From: Spizellomyces sp. 'palustris' | Taxonomy: Eukaryota > Chytridiomycota > Chytridiomycetes > Spizellomycetales > Spizellomycetaceae | Reading direction: 5' to 3' | Length of the DNA: 64,000 nt | Assembly (NCBI GenBank): GCA_006535965.1 | Contig: QEAR01000003.1 | Location: 62,001-126,000 of the forward strand | Part shown: positions 21,110 through 33,442 of the stretch, piece after piece | How the letters are laid out: the number at the start of each line of letters is the position of its first letter | How positions within the stretch are numbered: the first letter of the stretch is position 1 | Translations under genes and position numbers: made by a program | Notes under the pieces: generated by a model | The model's database searches: none | What the model was told of the DNA's origin: nothing | What the model saw: only the letters and a program-made list of their open reading frames with translations

Positions 21110-23314
21110 TCATATTCTTTGGATTTCTACTCTACATCGTTCTTCAACAGCATGGCCGATAGCTATGTCTTCTTCCTCCTCCCCGTCGACATCCATGGAG
21201 TCGGTAGTCTTCTCTTTAACCAAGGTCTTAATTCCGTCCAAATCTAAAGGCCAGATACACATCTTGGCAAATGTACCACCTCCTCGCCCCTTTACAAGCA
21301 ATCCGGGATTTATGCATACGCAACCGTTCACTTTCCGCGTAGTATACTGCAACCTGCTTCCAGCAATTAAGACGTCAGGGGTTGCTTGCAGCTCCAGCGC
21401 TTTTGATCGCGAGAGGTCCAAACAAGCATCGTCCAGAGCTGGTGGGAATAATGGATAGAAGCTCCGTTGGCTCAGCATGTGTTGGAACAGGCGTGTTATC
21501 TTGTGGATGGAGATCGCATTCGCATCGTTCGACCCTTGCTGCTGTTTCGGTACCCGAGCAACCTCCTCAGCGCACATCTGCCAGAGGATGTCTGTGCTAC
21601 AGCAAGCAAATACCGTTTCGTTGATCGTGAACTGCACTGGATTAGGAAAGAGCATCACTTCGCCCGGAATTCCCAACACTCTACGACGTTCGCGTGACTC
21701 CTGGTCAGTCAGTCCTGCTGCAAGAGACGGTTGAGGAAAGGATACCCATTCTGAACAGGCGTCTCGCGTGGAAGGGATCAAAATTATTTTGGTCGAACGA
21801 TGCTTCCTCGCCTGTATTATCCGTTCAAGTCGGGAGGAAATCTGTATTCGAAATAGCTCATCAATGTCAACGTCAAGATCGCCTTGCGCAATCATAGGAT
21901 GTGACGCATCGACAAAAGGTCCTTGTAATATGACGACATCAGGAGCTTCCTTCACAATTTGAGCCACAAACTCCTCAAACGGCTCATAATTAAGACTGTC
22001 GTCTAGGGTATATGGACCATTCGCGATGAAGACGTTCACAGGGCGTTTAGAAATGGTGCCCTCCTCCGAGTAGAAATTAACGATTTGTGATGGTGTTGAG
22101 GTTGCTTTAGGGGGATGTGGTGCCTGGTATAGTTTGGACACGTTGAGTAGTCTTCCACTTGAATTCATTCCCTCCGCGCCAATGATTTGGCCAGGAAACA
22201 TTGTGAAACCCGGTATCTCGTTTAAGTTTAGCTTTACTCGACACCCAGCCCCCATGACACGCGATGATTCTAGCAGAATGGACTGCTCATTCAATTTTGC
22301 ATTTTCCGCTAACGAATCGCAGCAGACTCGGCCAACCGTTAGAATCGGATCCTGGTTTGGCACACCAGGATGCTGCAATTGGAAGCCGTTTCGGGTTTCC
22401 TCTGGTAGAGTTTCACGAATCGATTCTACGATCAGCTCTGCAAATTGATCAATACGCTCATCCAAGTAGTCGCCCTTTTCCATCAACTTCTCGTACATAT
22501 ATCGATATCCACTGGTTTGTTGCCCTGGAACTAATGAAATTTCGCATCTCACTGGATCCGCGGGTGACGACTGAACCATCGGTACATGTTCATTTAGAGT
22601 TTCTTCCTTCTTTGCTTTGTTGAGCCTATCCGCAAACTTTATGGCGTTCGGAGATGGTCCTCGTGGGGATAATGCTATGCCATCTTTGCCACTAGGGGTC
22701 CTAGGAGATGCCCCATAGAAACGCGATGAGGCAGGAGAACTTCCAACGTTGAGCGTCTTATCAAAGCGTCCGCTTGAAGCTGGGGTCTTTGGTATGGCGA
22801 CCCCTACTGATTGAGAAGGATATTTCTTGGCTGAATGCGGCCCGGCCCCACTGCCACTCAACGCTGTTGCATCCTTAGGCACAATCTTTCGCCTAACTTT
22901 GGCAGGCGTTCGAAGACTTCCGAGAATATCTGCGCCCTTGTCGTTCAAAAGACTCTGCAGCGAATCACTGGTAAACATGGTGCCTTCCACAAACGGATTG
23001 ACCTCCTTCACGTTCAGCAGCGAATCAGAGGTTCCTAGGAGGGCCTGGTGCTTTTCGGCCTCTTGCTTTCGCAACAGAACACTTTGTAGTTCGTCCAGGT
23101 GAGCAAGCGTCGGTACCGTCAGGTCATCGTCAGACCTTTGCGCTGCGGGAGTGAGGGTGTATGCCTCCCACTTGGCATGTAAATCCTCGGCTTCCACATC
23201 GAAGATCTTTGCATATGTGACGAGCCGCTCTAGAACTTCAGGGCGCGATGAGATTTGCGGACCAAAGGCTGCCAATATCTCTTCCCGAATTGGCTCCACG
23301 TTGGCTGTGAGCAT
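21110..23314 (-). CDS. POL12: DNA polymerase alpha subunit B
   Basis: One uninterrupted frame of 734 residues. The N-terminal helical domain (VEPIREEILAAFGPQISSRP, VLERLVTYAKIF) is followed by a long Ser/Pro-rich linker (residues about 150-240), typical CDK-substrate territory. Then come the OB fold (GYRYMYEKLMEKGDYLDERI, GAGCRVKLNLNEIPGFTMFP, FPGQIIGAEGMNSSGR) and the inactive phosphoesterase domain (NVFIANGPYTLDDSLNYEPF, PDVVILQGPFVDASHPMI, STKIILIPSTRD, TPDVLIAGSRLQYT, CINPGLLVKGRGGGTFAKM). The subunit tethers primase to polymerase alpha for replication initiation. It has no intron although most neighbours have several. Acidic C-terminal insert DGEEEEDIAIG. Confidence 0.95.
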   Translation of the reverse strand: MLTANVEPIREEILAAFGPQISSRPEVLERLVTYAKIFDVEAEDLHAKWEAYTLTPAAQRSDDDLTVPTLAHLDELQSVLLRKQEAEKHQALLGTSDSLLNVKEVNPFVEGTMFTSDSLQSLLNDKGADILGSLRTPAKVRRKIVPKDATALSGSGAGPHSAKKYPSQSVGVAIPKTPASSGRFDKTLNVGSSPASSRFYGASPRTPSGKDGIALSPRGPSPNAIKFADRLNKAKKEETLNEHVPMVQSSPADPVRCEISLVPGQQTSGYRYMYEKLMEKGDYLDERIDQFAELIVESIRETLPEETRNGFQLQHPGVPNQDPILTVGRVCCDSLAENAKLNEQSILLESSRVMGAGCRVKLNLNEIPGFTMFPGQIIGAEGMNSSGRLLNVSKLYQAPHPPKATSTPSQIVNFYSEEGTISKRPVNVFIANGPYTLDDSLNYEPFEEFVAQIVKEAPDVVILQGPFVDASHPMIAQGDLDVDIDELFRIQISSRLERIIQARKHRSTKIILIPSTRDACSEWVSFPQPSLAAGLTDQESRERRRVLGIPGEVMLFPNPVQFTINETVFACCSTDILWQMCAEEVARVPKQQQGSNDANAISIHKITRLFQHMLSQRSFYPLFPPALDDACLDLSRSKALELQATPDVLIAGSRLQYTTRKVNGCVCINPGLLVKGRGGGTFAKMCIWPLDLDGIKTLVKEKTTDSMDVDGEEEEDIAIGHAVEERCRVEIQRI

Positions 23315-23488
23315 TTTGTCTTGAAGAGATGGTCAAAGACGCTTGTCGCAAACCTGAAATTCCGCTCGTTCAATGTCCGAAGCAAGCCGGTTCGAGTGAA
23401 CGTTCGGACCACCCTTTGCTGGACGCGCTTACCATTTTCGCGCGACCTCGGCCATGATCTCTCCATTTAATTTCACTTGCAAGGAAAG

Positions 23489-26400
23489 ATGCTGGTAGGC
23501 AGGGAATGGGTGTTCCGCTGTCAGGCGGGCGGCGCATGTTTTCCGACGATATGTAGCGCTTAACACGTTTTTGGGTTGCGATCTAGGCTGATATAGAAAA
23601 ACCTATATGCCCTGCGGGATTGACCTTTGAAGAGCTTCTCGATCGACAGCTTAAAATAGACGACACGAACCCATGCTCTAATGTAAAGAAGAATCTACGT
23701 TGATGTGCAGTTTTAAAATTGCTCAGCTGTTGCTCTTTACAGCCCGTTCAGCATCGCTCTCCATTGAAAGCTAATTCGACACCGAGATCGTCCCCCCGGG
23801 AGCAACGCACAGAGGATGGAAATCCAGCGGTCGAAAAAGCAATAGAGAATGACGATGCCGATGTAATACTAGAAACGCAAGTTCTTACTCCAGCCCGCCT
23901 AGCGAATAGAAGAAGATGGCATCAAATTCAACGGTCAGCTGTTGATCAGCGAGATGAGTTCGAAGAACTGGAGCGACTGATTCTTGGGGGATCAACATCC
24001 GATGAGGAGGAAGAACGAGCTTCTACAGGGCCCGCGGATGAGATGGAGCATGATGCAGAAATGGAAGCAGATAGTGTTGGAAGGCGGGTGGAGGGCCGTG
24101 GTTATGGCTCCCCAAAATCATCAGCCGAAGATCTTTCCAGAACAAATCACCCAAGGACGACTTCAACCAATGGCAATCTTATTGCCGACTATGGGGTACA
24201 TCCAACATACAGGTACTGTCTCCTCTAGAATGTGCAATATCCGTCGTTCCGCCCTCATTATGCAGCATGGATATAGATTTCGAGGACGTGATAACTCTTC
24301 GCAAGATAAACCATTGGTATGCAACTTATCTCTGTAATTCTGGAGACCTGTAAGTGCTGATTCGTCAACGCAATAGATTACGGAAGAAGACGAACCGAAG
24401 AATTGGAGAGAAGTAACCAGCCCTATGGCGAGCTCAAAGAGGTTCCTTTCCCAAGCCTTCTCGGAAGGGGAACAACCCGGTCGGTTGATGTAGTTCTGGA
24501 CCTTCTTTCCATGCACTGACGCAAGTCCGCATAATATGTAGGCAGTCTAGATCATGTTCCGGAAAGCACGCATCCCGCAAATGGCGTGGACACACCAATC
24601 GCAGATGCTTCAGATATTGGAGCACAAGCTAGTGAAGGAGACAGCTCCAGCACCGGGATCGGTCCCTCAAGGCTCTTATACAGCTTGTTTCCAGGGCTGA
24701 GGCCAAAATTGAACAAACCTGCAGGTGAGCAACTGCCGATCGTGTATATGTGCCGGTATGAGATAGACCTACTGTTACAGCGGACTAACTCATTAGCATT
24801 AGAGGATCCAGGGAAACTTGGGGATGAAGCAAGTGACGGACTCCCAAAAGCATCCGCGTCGACGATAGAAGACGAATTGAAACAGAAGCTCCAGGTCAGT
24901 GAGGAAACATCGATCTGTTATTGAAGTCACCATTCTGAACTTCCGTTGTGCAGACCTTGCAGCAGGAACTTGAAAAGTTCAAAAGAGCAGAAGATCTCAC
25001 TCGACGCGGATCGCGCGAGAGCGAGCAAGCTATAAAGATCCTGGACGCGGAGAAGGTCGGTTTTGTGGTATCTTTTTGTCTTCAGATGGATAGCGGTACT
25101 CATACCATTAGCTGCATTCGGTACCTTTACAGAAGTCTTTCGAGAAGTACAAGCAGGAAGAAATTGAAAAGATTAATCAAATGCGAGAAGACACGTTACG
25201 AGACCTCAAAAGAGAACGTAAAATTTGGGAAAAGCAGCGAAAGGCAGCTGAGATTTTGCCGACTAAAAGGTGGATTCGGTTGTTAGCCCATCAATCGACA
25301 GTGTCACATATTGATGCATTCAATTGCGCTAGAGAGAGACAAGATGTGGAATTGCTTCGGAAGCAGATTGAGACGTTGCAGGCTAGCTTTAAGGAGAAAG
25401 AGTCCAGGATGACACTTGCTCAGGACCGCTTGAAGCGACGCGTTGAAGATCTAACTCGACGAAATATGGAACTGCAAGAGGAGGTGAAGGTCCTTGAACA
25501 GGAACGTGCAGCATATGTTGAGCGAAATCAAACCTGTCTTGTAAGGTGCCACTGTTGTATTGTGTCAGAAAGTCAGTATCTTAATTTGTTCTCTGCAGGA
25601 AACAGTTCACAGACCGCCCGTTTATGCAAAGCACCAGCCCGTTATCATTAAGCATGTGAAGGGTGCGGAATCAACTCCCACAAATGGATGGACAAGCCGT
25701 GAGGAGGAACCGATCGGAAATTCTGGTCCTTCGCCCAGTTCTACTACACAGAGCATCTCTGCAGTCACCAAAAAGCGTGTCTCTCGAAGATCCATTTCGA
25801 ACAGTGTTAAATCAAGGGCTGCCGTGGCAGAGCTAGACGCGCTTGAGAAGAGGTTGAGCTTCTCAGGGTGTGTGGAGGTAATGGGACCCTTCTAGATGAC
25901 AATCTGTATGTGACATTCTCTGATTTTGTTTTGCACTTTCCATTAGCAACGGACAACGTCCGATGGGAAACTCGAGCGTGTATATGCGAACGGAATAAAG
26001 CTCGTCCGATACTCCAATGGTACATTGAAGGAGGTGCATCCTGATGACGAGTTGATAGTTATACATTTCACAAACGGCGATTCTAAAACAGTAAGAAGTG
26101 GCGTGGCGCCATTCCCACCTGGGATGAGCCTTTCGGCAGCTTGAAATTGATAGCTCACCAACATTCGGTTTCCGGTTATTTCCTTAACCAGGTTTTCGCG
26201 GACGGCCGCATTGTATACTGGTATACCGAGCAACGGACCCTGCATACGACATACAAAGATGGCTTGCAGGTGTACGAGTTCTCTAATGGGCAGGTGGAAA
26301 AGCATTATCCGGACGGGACAAACGAAATCGTATTCGCAGACAAAACGGTGAAATACATCTTCACCAATGGCGAGGTAATTATGGCCATAATGTTATGACT

Positions 26401-26830
26401 AGTCATATATCGCCAAGGGCTAATATGGAACCGGTCGCATGATTTGATAAACAGGAGGAGAGCCTTTTTCCTGATGGGAGAATACAACGTGTTGAAGAGA
26501 ATGGAAAGAAAACGTGGGAATACCCAAACGGAATAAAGGTACATTGCAAAATGAGCGGATACCTTCATTGCCATAGGCCTCTTATGCGTCGTGTTTCTCA
26601 CAGGAGGTGTACCTAAATGGAGTTAGAACAAAATACTATGGGGATGGTTTGGTGAAAATATCAAACCCGGATGGTACGGAGGAAATGCGATGGTCCGATG
26701 GGCGGGTGAAAGTCAGAGACGCTGATGTGAGTGTCAGCCAGTAGCGTGCGTCTGCAGCTGCTCTTGTCCTTTCTGACTCCTGTTTTGCTCGCAGGGGCGT
26801 GTGGCGTATGATAATAAGGTTATGGAATAG
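23489..26830 (+). CDS. SAS4: Centriole assembly protein CPAP/SAS-4 (CENPJ), TCP10 C-terminal domain
   Basis: The C-terminus, spread over several exons, is the TCP10/G-box beta sheet: VFADGRIVYWYTEQRTLHTT, YKDGLQVYEFSNGQVEKHYP, DGTNEIVFADKTVKYIFTNG, DGRIQRVEENGKKTWEYPNG, VYLNGVRTKYYGDGLVKISN and MRWSDGRVKVRDADGRVAYD, ending at TAG 26828-26830. The middle (24.9-25.6 kb) is charged coiled coil (ERQDVELLRKQIETLQA). An upstream exon 23587-23682 reads LTFEELLDRQLKI, resembling the conserved FEELL motif of CPAP. The start at 23489 (ATG CTG then an intron) is a guess that keeps phase. CPAP sets centriole length and builds centriolar microtubules with STIL. Its presence implies centrioles and so a flagellated stage. 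Confidence 0.88.
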
Positions 26831-27073
26831 CAACGAAGATGCGATGGGCTAATAATATATATATTGGCTTCCCGGACTGTTGTTCCGGAGGCATCCCACG
26901 GTACTGTACATTTCCAACAAGAGACAGAATACTAGAATTTGAATGTGAGCTATAGGTGGAGATTGTAAATTTAGGTGAAAAGGATGTCACTCGTCCTTTT
27001 TTCGTAGGTATTCTACGGATGTAACGTTATGAGCCCTACTGAGCATCGGGCAACCTGCGAGCTGATAGCCTCA

Positions 27074-28298
27074 TCATGCCACTGTACCTTGATATTCTTC
27101 CAGAATTAATGGCGTTTGCACCTAAAGAAAGACGCATGTGCGTCAGCGCGCTTATACTGGGAGCCGCAGATATTTCAATCAAACCTTGTTTACTGCTTGC
27201 TTTACGAACCGCCCATCCTCCAAATAGAGAAGACGATCTGCGTAACACTCGACATCCGGATTGTGCGTTACCTACAGTGATGGGAGGTGAACAACGACAA
27301 AGCCAAATCAATATTGTGTTGGCAGCCTCTTGAACAACATACCCAACCTTCGTACCATGACGCAAGTTGTCTTCTTTTCCCGATTGATGCGGAGAAGTAA
27401 GTTCATAATATCTATGGTGTTGGCGGTGTCGAGGTCCCCGGTGGGTTCATCGAGAAGCAGGATATCTGGATCATTTGATAGCGCTCTTGCTATTGTACTG
27501 TACGAATGTTATGTAAATATTTACATAATTTACACTTTGTTGGTAAAACGTACACTCGCTGCTGTTCACCACCAGAAAGCTCGGAGGGTAGATGTGCTAT
27601 TCGATCTTGTAGACCCACAGCTGGTCGAACAGGTCAATGACCAATTGTCTGAAAGACAAATGGGTGTCGGGGACTTACTTTCTAGCAACATTAGGGCACG
27701 TTCTTGCCGTTGGCTATGCCCAAGTTTTCCTTGAATCGTCATGGGTAGCTCCACATTCTCGAATGCAGACATGGTTCCCAAGAGGTTAAATGTTTGAAAC
27801 ACAAAACCAATACGCCGCAGGCGAAGGCCGGATAAGTATGCATCGGACGATATTTCTGATATTTCCTCGCCGAGAAGCTCTAACGTATCCAGACACGTTA
27901 CTGATGATGCAAAACAGGCAGGACTTGACTGCCTTCACCTACCCACAGTACCACTGGTTGCTGTATCAATTGTGCCTAAGATGTTGAGTAGTGTCGTTTT
28001 CCCACCACCACTTGGTCCTCGAAGAATGATAAATTCTCCTCTGCGAATAGGATAAAACTCTGAATCCGGTGCAAGGTGGATGTCATGGAGAGCTTTAACA
28101 GATTCATCCGTGCCAGGGATACTGTACGCTACAGAAAGGAACAGAGTCAGGAACGGGTTAAAGTGGGCTAGCAATCTGGCATTTGTACCAACTCTTTGAG
28201 AGGTGTCGTATTGTTATGACAGGCTCCCCCAACTCTTTGTGTATTTGAGGAACTCGATACGTCCAGCTGTTATCATAGTCCTTGGGCTCAGAGGCCAT
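27074..28298 (-). CDS. LolD/MacB-like ABC ATPase without membrane domain
   Basis: Start 28298 ([20 protein letters not shown]). Exons give [32 protein letters not shown], Walker [20 protein letters not shown]-loop region [31 protein letters not shown], the signature LSGGEQQR, then [20 protein letters not shown] (Walker B), and the switch His in [20 protein letters not shown], ending TGA 27076-27074. All nucleotide-binding motifs are intact. The closest architecture is the bacterial MacB/LolD-type ATPase (lipoprotein release or efflux), where ATPase and membrane subunit are separate. No membrane partner is encoded next to it. It has at least five introns, so any transfer from bacteria is old. 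Divergent from DNAI4. Confidence 0.88.
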
Positions 28299-28485
28299 CT
28301 TTTGCGTGAACTCGTTGAAAAACGCAAGAATAACCAAAGCGATGCGACAAACGGCGCGCTGACAGACGCGTTGCTTTGCGCAGCACCCCCAAAACTCCGA
28401 CACTTTGAGTCCATCCCAATACTATTTGTTGATGCTTCCAGTGCAATAATTACAGCCAAATAGAACAAGTCCTGAAGGCAACAAG

Positions 28486-31400
28486 ATGGAGCCACCCAAA
28501 ACCGGAAACCTTGCAGCATCTAAAGCCCGGTTGCCAAAGGCAGTTGGGAGACGCTCCAGCGCACTACTCAACGCCCCAGGCGCTTCACACGCACGACTCG
28601 AACCCGCCTCTCCATCAGTCCGGTCACGAAATGCTTTATCTTCAATTGCTTCTGGAGTATATGGCCGGGGGTCACAGCAGCGCATTCGCGCATCACAAAG
28701 TATGCTGGATCGAAATGGAAAACCCGTCCAAGAAAAGCCAGTGCAGGTTTTGGACGAGGAGGGAAACGATGTTACTCCGCTGAGCTTACTAGGCCCGCAA
28801 CAAGTCGGGCATGTCCGAAAAGGTCATGGAGGTGCGAGCGCAACAGAACTTAGTAGCATGGCGAGCGTTACACGGGTAAGACCTCTCTGATCCAATTGGT
28901 TCACAACCTGGAGGTGCTCAGCGCTTGACCACTTCATGGGAATAGGAAACGGTTGCCGATGTGTTAAACAACCTAGAATCTATGACTGTGGGATCATGGA
29001 ATCAGTCGGTATTTGGGCGATCTGCAATGATGGGAATGAGCTTTTTGAGCTCCAGCCGGATATCTGGGGGTGAGAGCGGTGATGAGGATGAGGCAGGATC
29101 AGTGGGAAGCGCAGAATCTGCGGAAGACAGAGATGAATGTAAAGCGTCCGTTTGAGCTCCTGCATATTTCTCGAGTATCAGGTCTGAACCACATCTATTG
29201 ACAGTACTCAAAGAAGACCGTGTGTCCGTCGCAGCGGCCGCGATTTCCCGGACTCTTGGGGAAACGGAGCTAAACAAACTTGTGCATATCAACCTCACCG
29301 AAACAGAAACCATCCCGCTCTTGGATATAACTGCAGTTACGGTATCCAATGAGTCAGGAGACGAAGCCACAGCCGTGCGAGCAGCGAATGCCAAATACAA
29401 AGAGGTTTGTTCACAAAAAACCATAGAGATGACCAAGTTGGCGTCTCATGCAACTTCGCCAAAGGTTCTTGAAAGTCGAGCGGCCAACGAAAACTTTGTC
29501 GATCGTGGGATGCAGACTTTCAATGATCCGCTAAAGACAAAGGAAATTCAAGCACCTGGACCAAAGGGAGTCAACGTTGAATGTATGGTAACCCAATGGA
29601 GCATTTACGACGCTTATCAATTGGAGGGTACAGAGAAGACCAGTGAAGGCATCAGGTAGGCACATTCAAATCCACATAATTGCATTAATAGCTGTAAACT
29701 TCATTTGCAATCTATCCAATACAAAAGCAAGGATGGGGACAATGAGGCTCTGTCCAACGTGGGTGATGTATCGGCTCCTGCATCCATCGGACTGCAGGGG
29801 TCGGTGGGCGATTCTTCGATGCTGCAAGGCAGTAAACTTGCCAGTGGCTCTATGGTTATGTCTGATGCGGTAGGGGCGATGTCACGATCAGTATTCCTAC
29901 CCGAAGGGGAGACCATGTCAGATCTGTATGCGAGCGTCGGACCAGGCGCTAAGCGTAATAGCTTGAGCATTGGACCCGGAATGCTTAGAGGTGGGGATAT
30001 GGGCGATGTAGGGAGCGACATTGTAGCTGGTCCTGAAGTCACCCTTGCTGGGGTAAGTAGGGAGCGACCGCTTATTGCCTGACGTTATCCCTCTGACAGA
30101 TGCTTCTCATTCAGTTAAATCAGAAGCACTTGCAAAATTCCCTATTGATTTTGGAACGCGCAGTGGTGGCCAACAACTTCGAGAAAAAGCTCCTTCAATA
30201 CCGGAATGTCATGGACGCGGAAGAAGCAAAGCAAAGAGAAATCGCGGCTCGACAGGAAGCACTTGACCAGACTCCGGAAGGTTTGCCTGGTGCGAGTCCA
30301 GGTGGTCCAGCTGCGGGTACGTAGGGTGTAATATGAGCAATCTCTCCATTGGATTTGACAGATAAGTCCTCTAACAAAAGACCATGCTTGAATCACACAC
30401 TAGGTGACAAAGGTGTGTACAGACAACATGCTTTCGAGTGACTCTGATAAGAATGAGCTCAAATCACAGCATTTTGGTAGGTCGAGACGACAAAAGAGAC
30501 GTTGACAGCATTCCCACCGTGGACTTTCTGTGGTCATACCGATGCGAACTCACCCGCGGTCGCGCGGTATCATTCCTGGTGTGGAACAAAGAAAATGAAG
30601 TAGGTATGATTCTGGTGACGGTCAATAGCACCTAAATTGACGAGAACATGCATCAAAGGATATCTTGGCGGTTGCTTACGGCGAGCAAAAACCAGGCCCA
30701 AATCCACATGCAGGGCTGGTACTGTGCTGGTCGGTAAAAAATCCAGAGGTTCGCACAATACTCTTGCTGTTCGATTCGGCAAGCGATTTCCTCACCTTTT
30801 GTAATAGTGGCCCGAAAGGATTTATCGATCAAAATCTCCAGTGACGGCGATTGACTTCTCGCGGTCAACTCCCAATCTCCTTGCATGCGGTTATGCTGAC
30901 GGGCGAATCGCAATATATGACGTGCGAAGGAAAGAAGATGAGCCAGTAATGGATAACAGGTACCGTCTATGTCTGCCTTTTACAATACGGACCCACACAT
31001 CTCTGATTTTCTGTTCAGCGACCTCGCCGGAAAACATCGCGATCCAATTTGGGAGCTTCGATGGGTCGAAAGGGAGCGTGGAGACGAACATGCACGAGGC
31101 GAGACGCTAGTATCAGTATCAACCGATGGGCGTGTAACTCAATGGCTGATCAGGAAAGGATTAGAATATACCGGTATAGTGGAACCTAATTTGTCCTAAC
31201 CGTAAACATCATGTTAATCCAGGATCTCAGATTTGATGAGCTTGAAGAGAGTAACGAAGCAGCAAGAAATTAAAGCCGGTGCCGCAGCAGGTACCGCTGC
31301 CGGCTCTGCTGGGACTGGAAACAAACCCGGTTCTTTCATCGCGCGACAGTCGGGTGGTTTATGCTTTGATTTCAATCCGAAAGATAATAACATGTGCGTT

Positions 31401-32290
31401 CTGGTCATGCCCTTCCTTGTATCCTTCGTATTGAGTCGGCGTTCATATTTTAGTTACATGGTCGGAACGGACGACGGGCACATTCATCGGTGCTCTTGCT
31501 CATACAATGAGCAATATCTCGCAACGTACTTTGGACATACTGCTCCCGTGAATCGAATTCGGTGGTCTCCTTTTCTGTCTGGGGCGTTTTTATCATGTTC
31601 ATGCGACTGGACCGTCCGGTTATGGAACCAGGACATGGAAGAGCAGGTGTTTAAGTTTCAAAGCGGCAAAGTAAGGATAATGGGAGGTTTGTCGTGAAAT
31701 GGCATATCGATCAATCTAGCTTACTCCTCTGCACAGGACACAATAACAGATGTGGCATGGTCTCCTGCTTCTTCCACCGTGTTCGGATGTGTATCGACAG
31801 ATGGAAGAATGGAAATATGGGATTTGCAATTATCCGTGTAAGTTGCACGCTGGTTTCCGCGGGTCCATCATCCTATAAGTCCTGAGTACATTTTCTCTGC
31901 AGGCTTGACCCAGCAATTCTCCACACTGTACTCGACCGACGGCTGACGTCCATAATATTTGCCTCCAAGTCACCTGCTGTGCTAACAGGTGATGATAATG
32001 GAGCGGTCAACGTGTATAAGCTCCGGAAACTCGTTTCGTCGAGCGCTTCACCAAGTACACCAATGCCAGATGGCGCTTTTGGTGCTGGATATGGCGTGAT
32101 GGACCAAACCGCAATGGAACTACAGGCTCAGATCTTGATCAATGTGATGCAGTCAAAGAATCAGACTGGGGCTGCGCCGGCAGGGTCAGGACCTGGGGTT
32201 ACCGCAAGTCCCTCCACAGGCGGCAGTGGTGCACAAGCGGGGGCTGCACCACCAACTGCGGGAACCCAGGCCACTGGTATGACCGCTTAA
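28486..32290 (+). CDS. DNAI4: Axonemal dynein intermediate chain DNAI4/WDR78 (IC138-like)
   Basis: Start ATG 28486. The N-terminal half is low-complexity and basic but contains the family segment VQVLDEEGNDVTPLSLLGPQ. After ETVADVLNNLESMTVGSWNQ and a Ser/Asp-rich stretch comes the WD40 part: LWSYRCELTRGRAVSFLVWN, ILAVAYGEQKPGPNPHAGLV, LVLCWSVKNPEWPERIY, VTAIDFSRSTPNLLACGYAD, GRIAIYDVRRKEDEPV, DPIWELRWVERERG, TDGRVTQWLIRKGLEYT, YMVGTDDGHIHRCSCSYNEQ and TAPVNRIRWSPFLSGAFLSC-SCDWTVRLWNQD. The tail is Gly/Ala-rich. DNAI4 is an intermediate chain of the f/I1 inner-arm dynein, whose phosphorylation controls flagellar beat. This gene requires a motile flagellum in the life cycle. Confidence 0.93.
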
Positions 32291-32488
32291 GTGCAATGAT
32301 AAAATTGGGCCCGCATTCTCAGTGCAATGTACACATACGTGCTGTTTTTGTTAGTACTGCTTATGTACTTTTTTAATATCACCTCACCACACAGTGTGTT
32401 CCAAACTCAATAACCTATATTAGAAATGGAAAATTGCACAAAATGCGCACAAGGTAGCATCGGGTTTGTATTGTCACTCTGACCGGAT

Positions 32489-33442
32489 CTAATCCATGCG
32501 CGCCTTCAAGGTTCGCGTAATAACTTTCTCTGGTGTGATAACATGAACGATAACTCCCCATCCGCTCGAGGCGTCACGATCTACAGCACTCAGCATGGCC
32601 TGAGATATGGTTTCGAAAAGGTCTTCTGGCTCCTGTGAGTTTGACGTTTGAGAAGCAGCATAACCTTAACAACCGTAGCGGTCAATCCATGCAAGTTCTT
32701 ACCAATTCCGGCTCCCATAGTCCCTCGGCTGTTCCATACATCTGATTCGACGCCGTTCCACTCACGACAAAGTCCTTCGCATGGTTTATACAACCAAGCA
32801 GATCCATGGAGCAGATAAAGGGTGTCCCATCCTTTTCAAGTCCAGCAATGACGGGTTCGCAAAAGAATGGACCAAATCTGCAGCAACCCTATGTCAGACG
32901 TGGTACATCCGATACATGAAGTATTCAATATACGTACCTTCGCTCATATAGTGTGGAGGAGACCATATGCGCAAAAGTTTTTGGACTGATATCTCTTTCT
33001 TCGCGTAATTTGTACATATTAACCTTGAATCTAAAGCGCTCAGCTCTATAAGAAGGAAAAACGACACAAGCTCGTCAGTGTGTAGTCAACTTGCAAGTTC
33101 GATATGTATCATGTTATGTGGGCAATCGACTAGCGCGTATTTCAGCTCTGCAGTCCACGTCCACCACCATACTCGTCAAGAGTCCATCTAGCGGTGTCTC
33201 AAGAAAGCACATATACGCCTGTTCATCTCAGCGCACTAGGAAAACTTTCCAATCCTTACGTACAGAGTCTGCACATCGGTGGCTAGGCCAGGAAGTCCAA
33301 GGTAGACTTTTTCAGTTACAGGAAAAATCTTTTGAAAGTCTGTCGAAAGCGTCATCAATTGCACACCGAATCGACGGTCTGCCGCGATCGCCACACAGTT
33401 TTTGCCCTTCATGGCCATTATGGCCGAACCGTTATACTCCAT
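32489..33442 (-). CDS. PUP3: 20S proteasome subunit beta-3
   Basis: First exon [20 protein letters not shown], then [20 protein letters not shown] and [13 protein letters not shown]. Later exons include [20 protein letters not shown], the VVSGTAS segment, [20 protein letters not shown] and [20 protein letters not shown], ending TLKARMD and TAG 32491-32489. The match to PSMB3/PUP3 is full length at about 205 residues. This beta subunit is not proteolytic: there is no propeptide and no catalytic Thr1. It is a structural member of the beta ring. Convergent with DNAI4 and divergent from PANK4. Confidence 0.93.
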
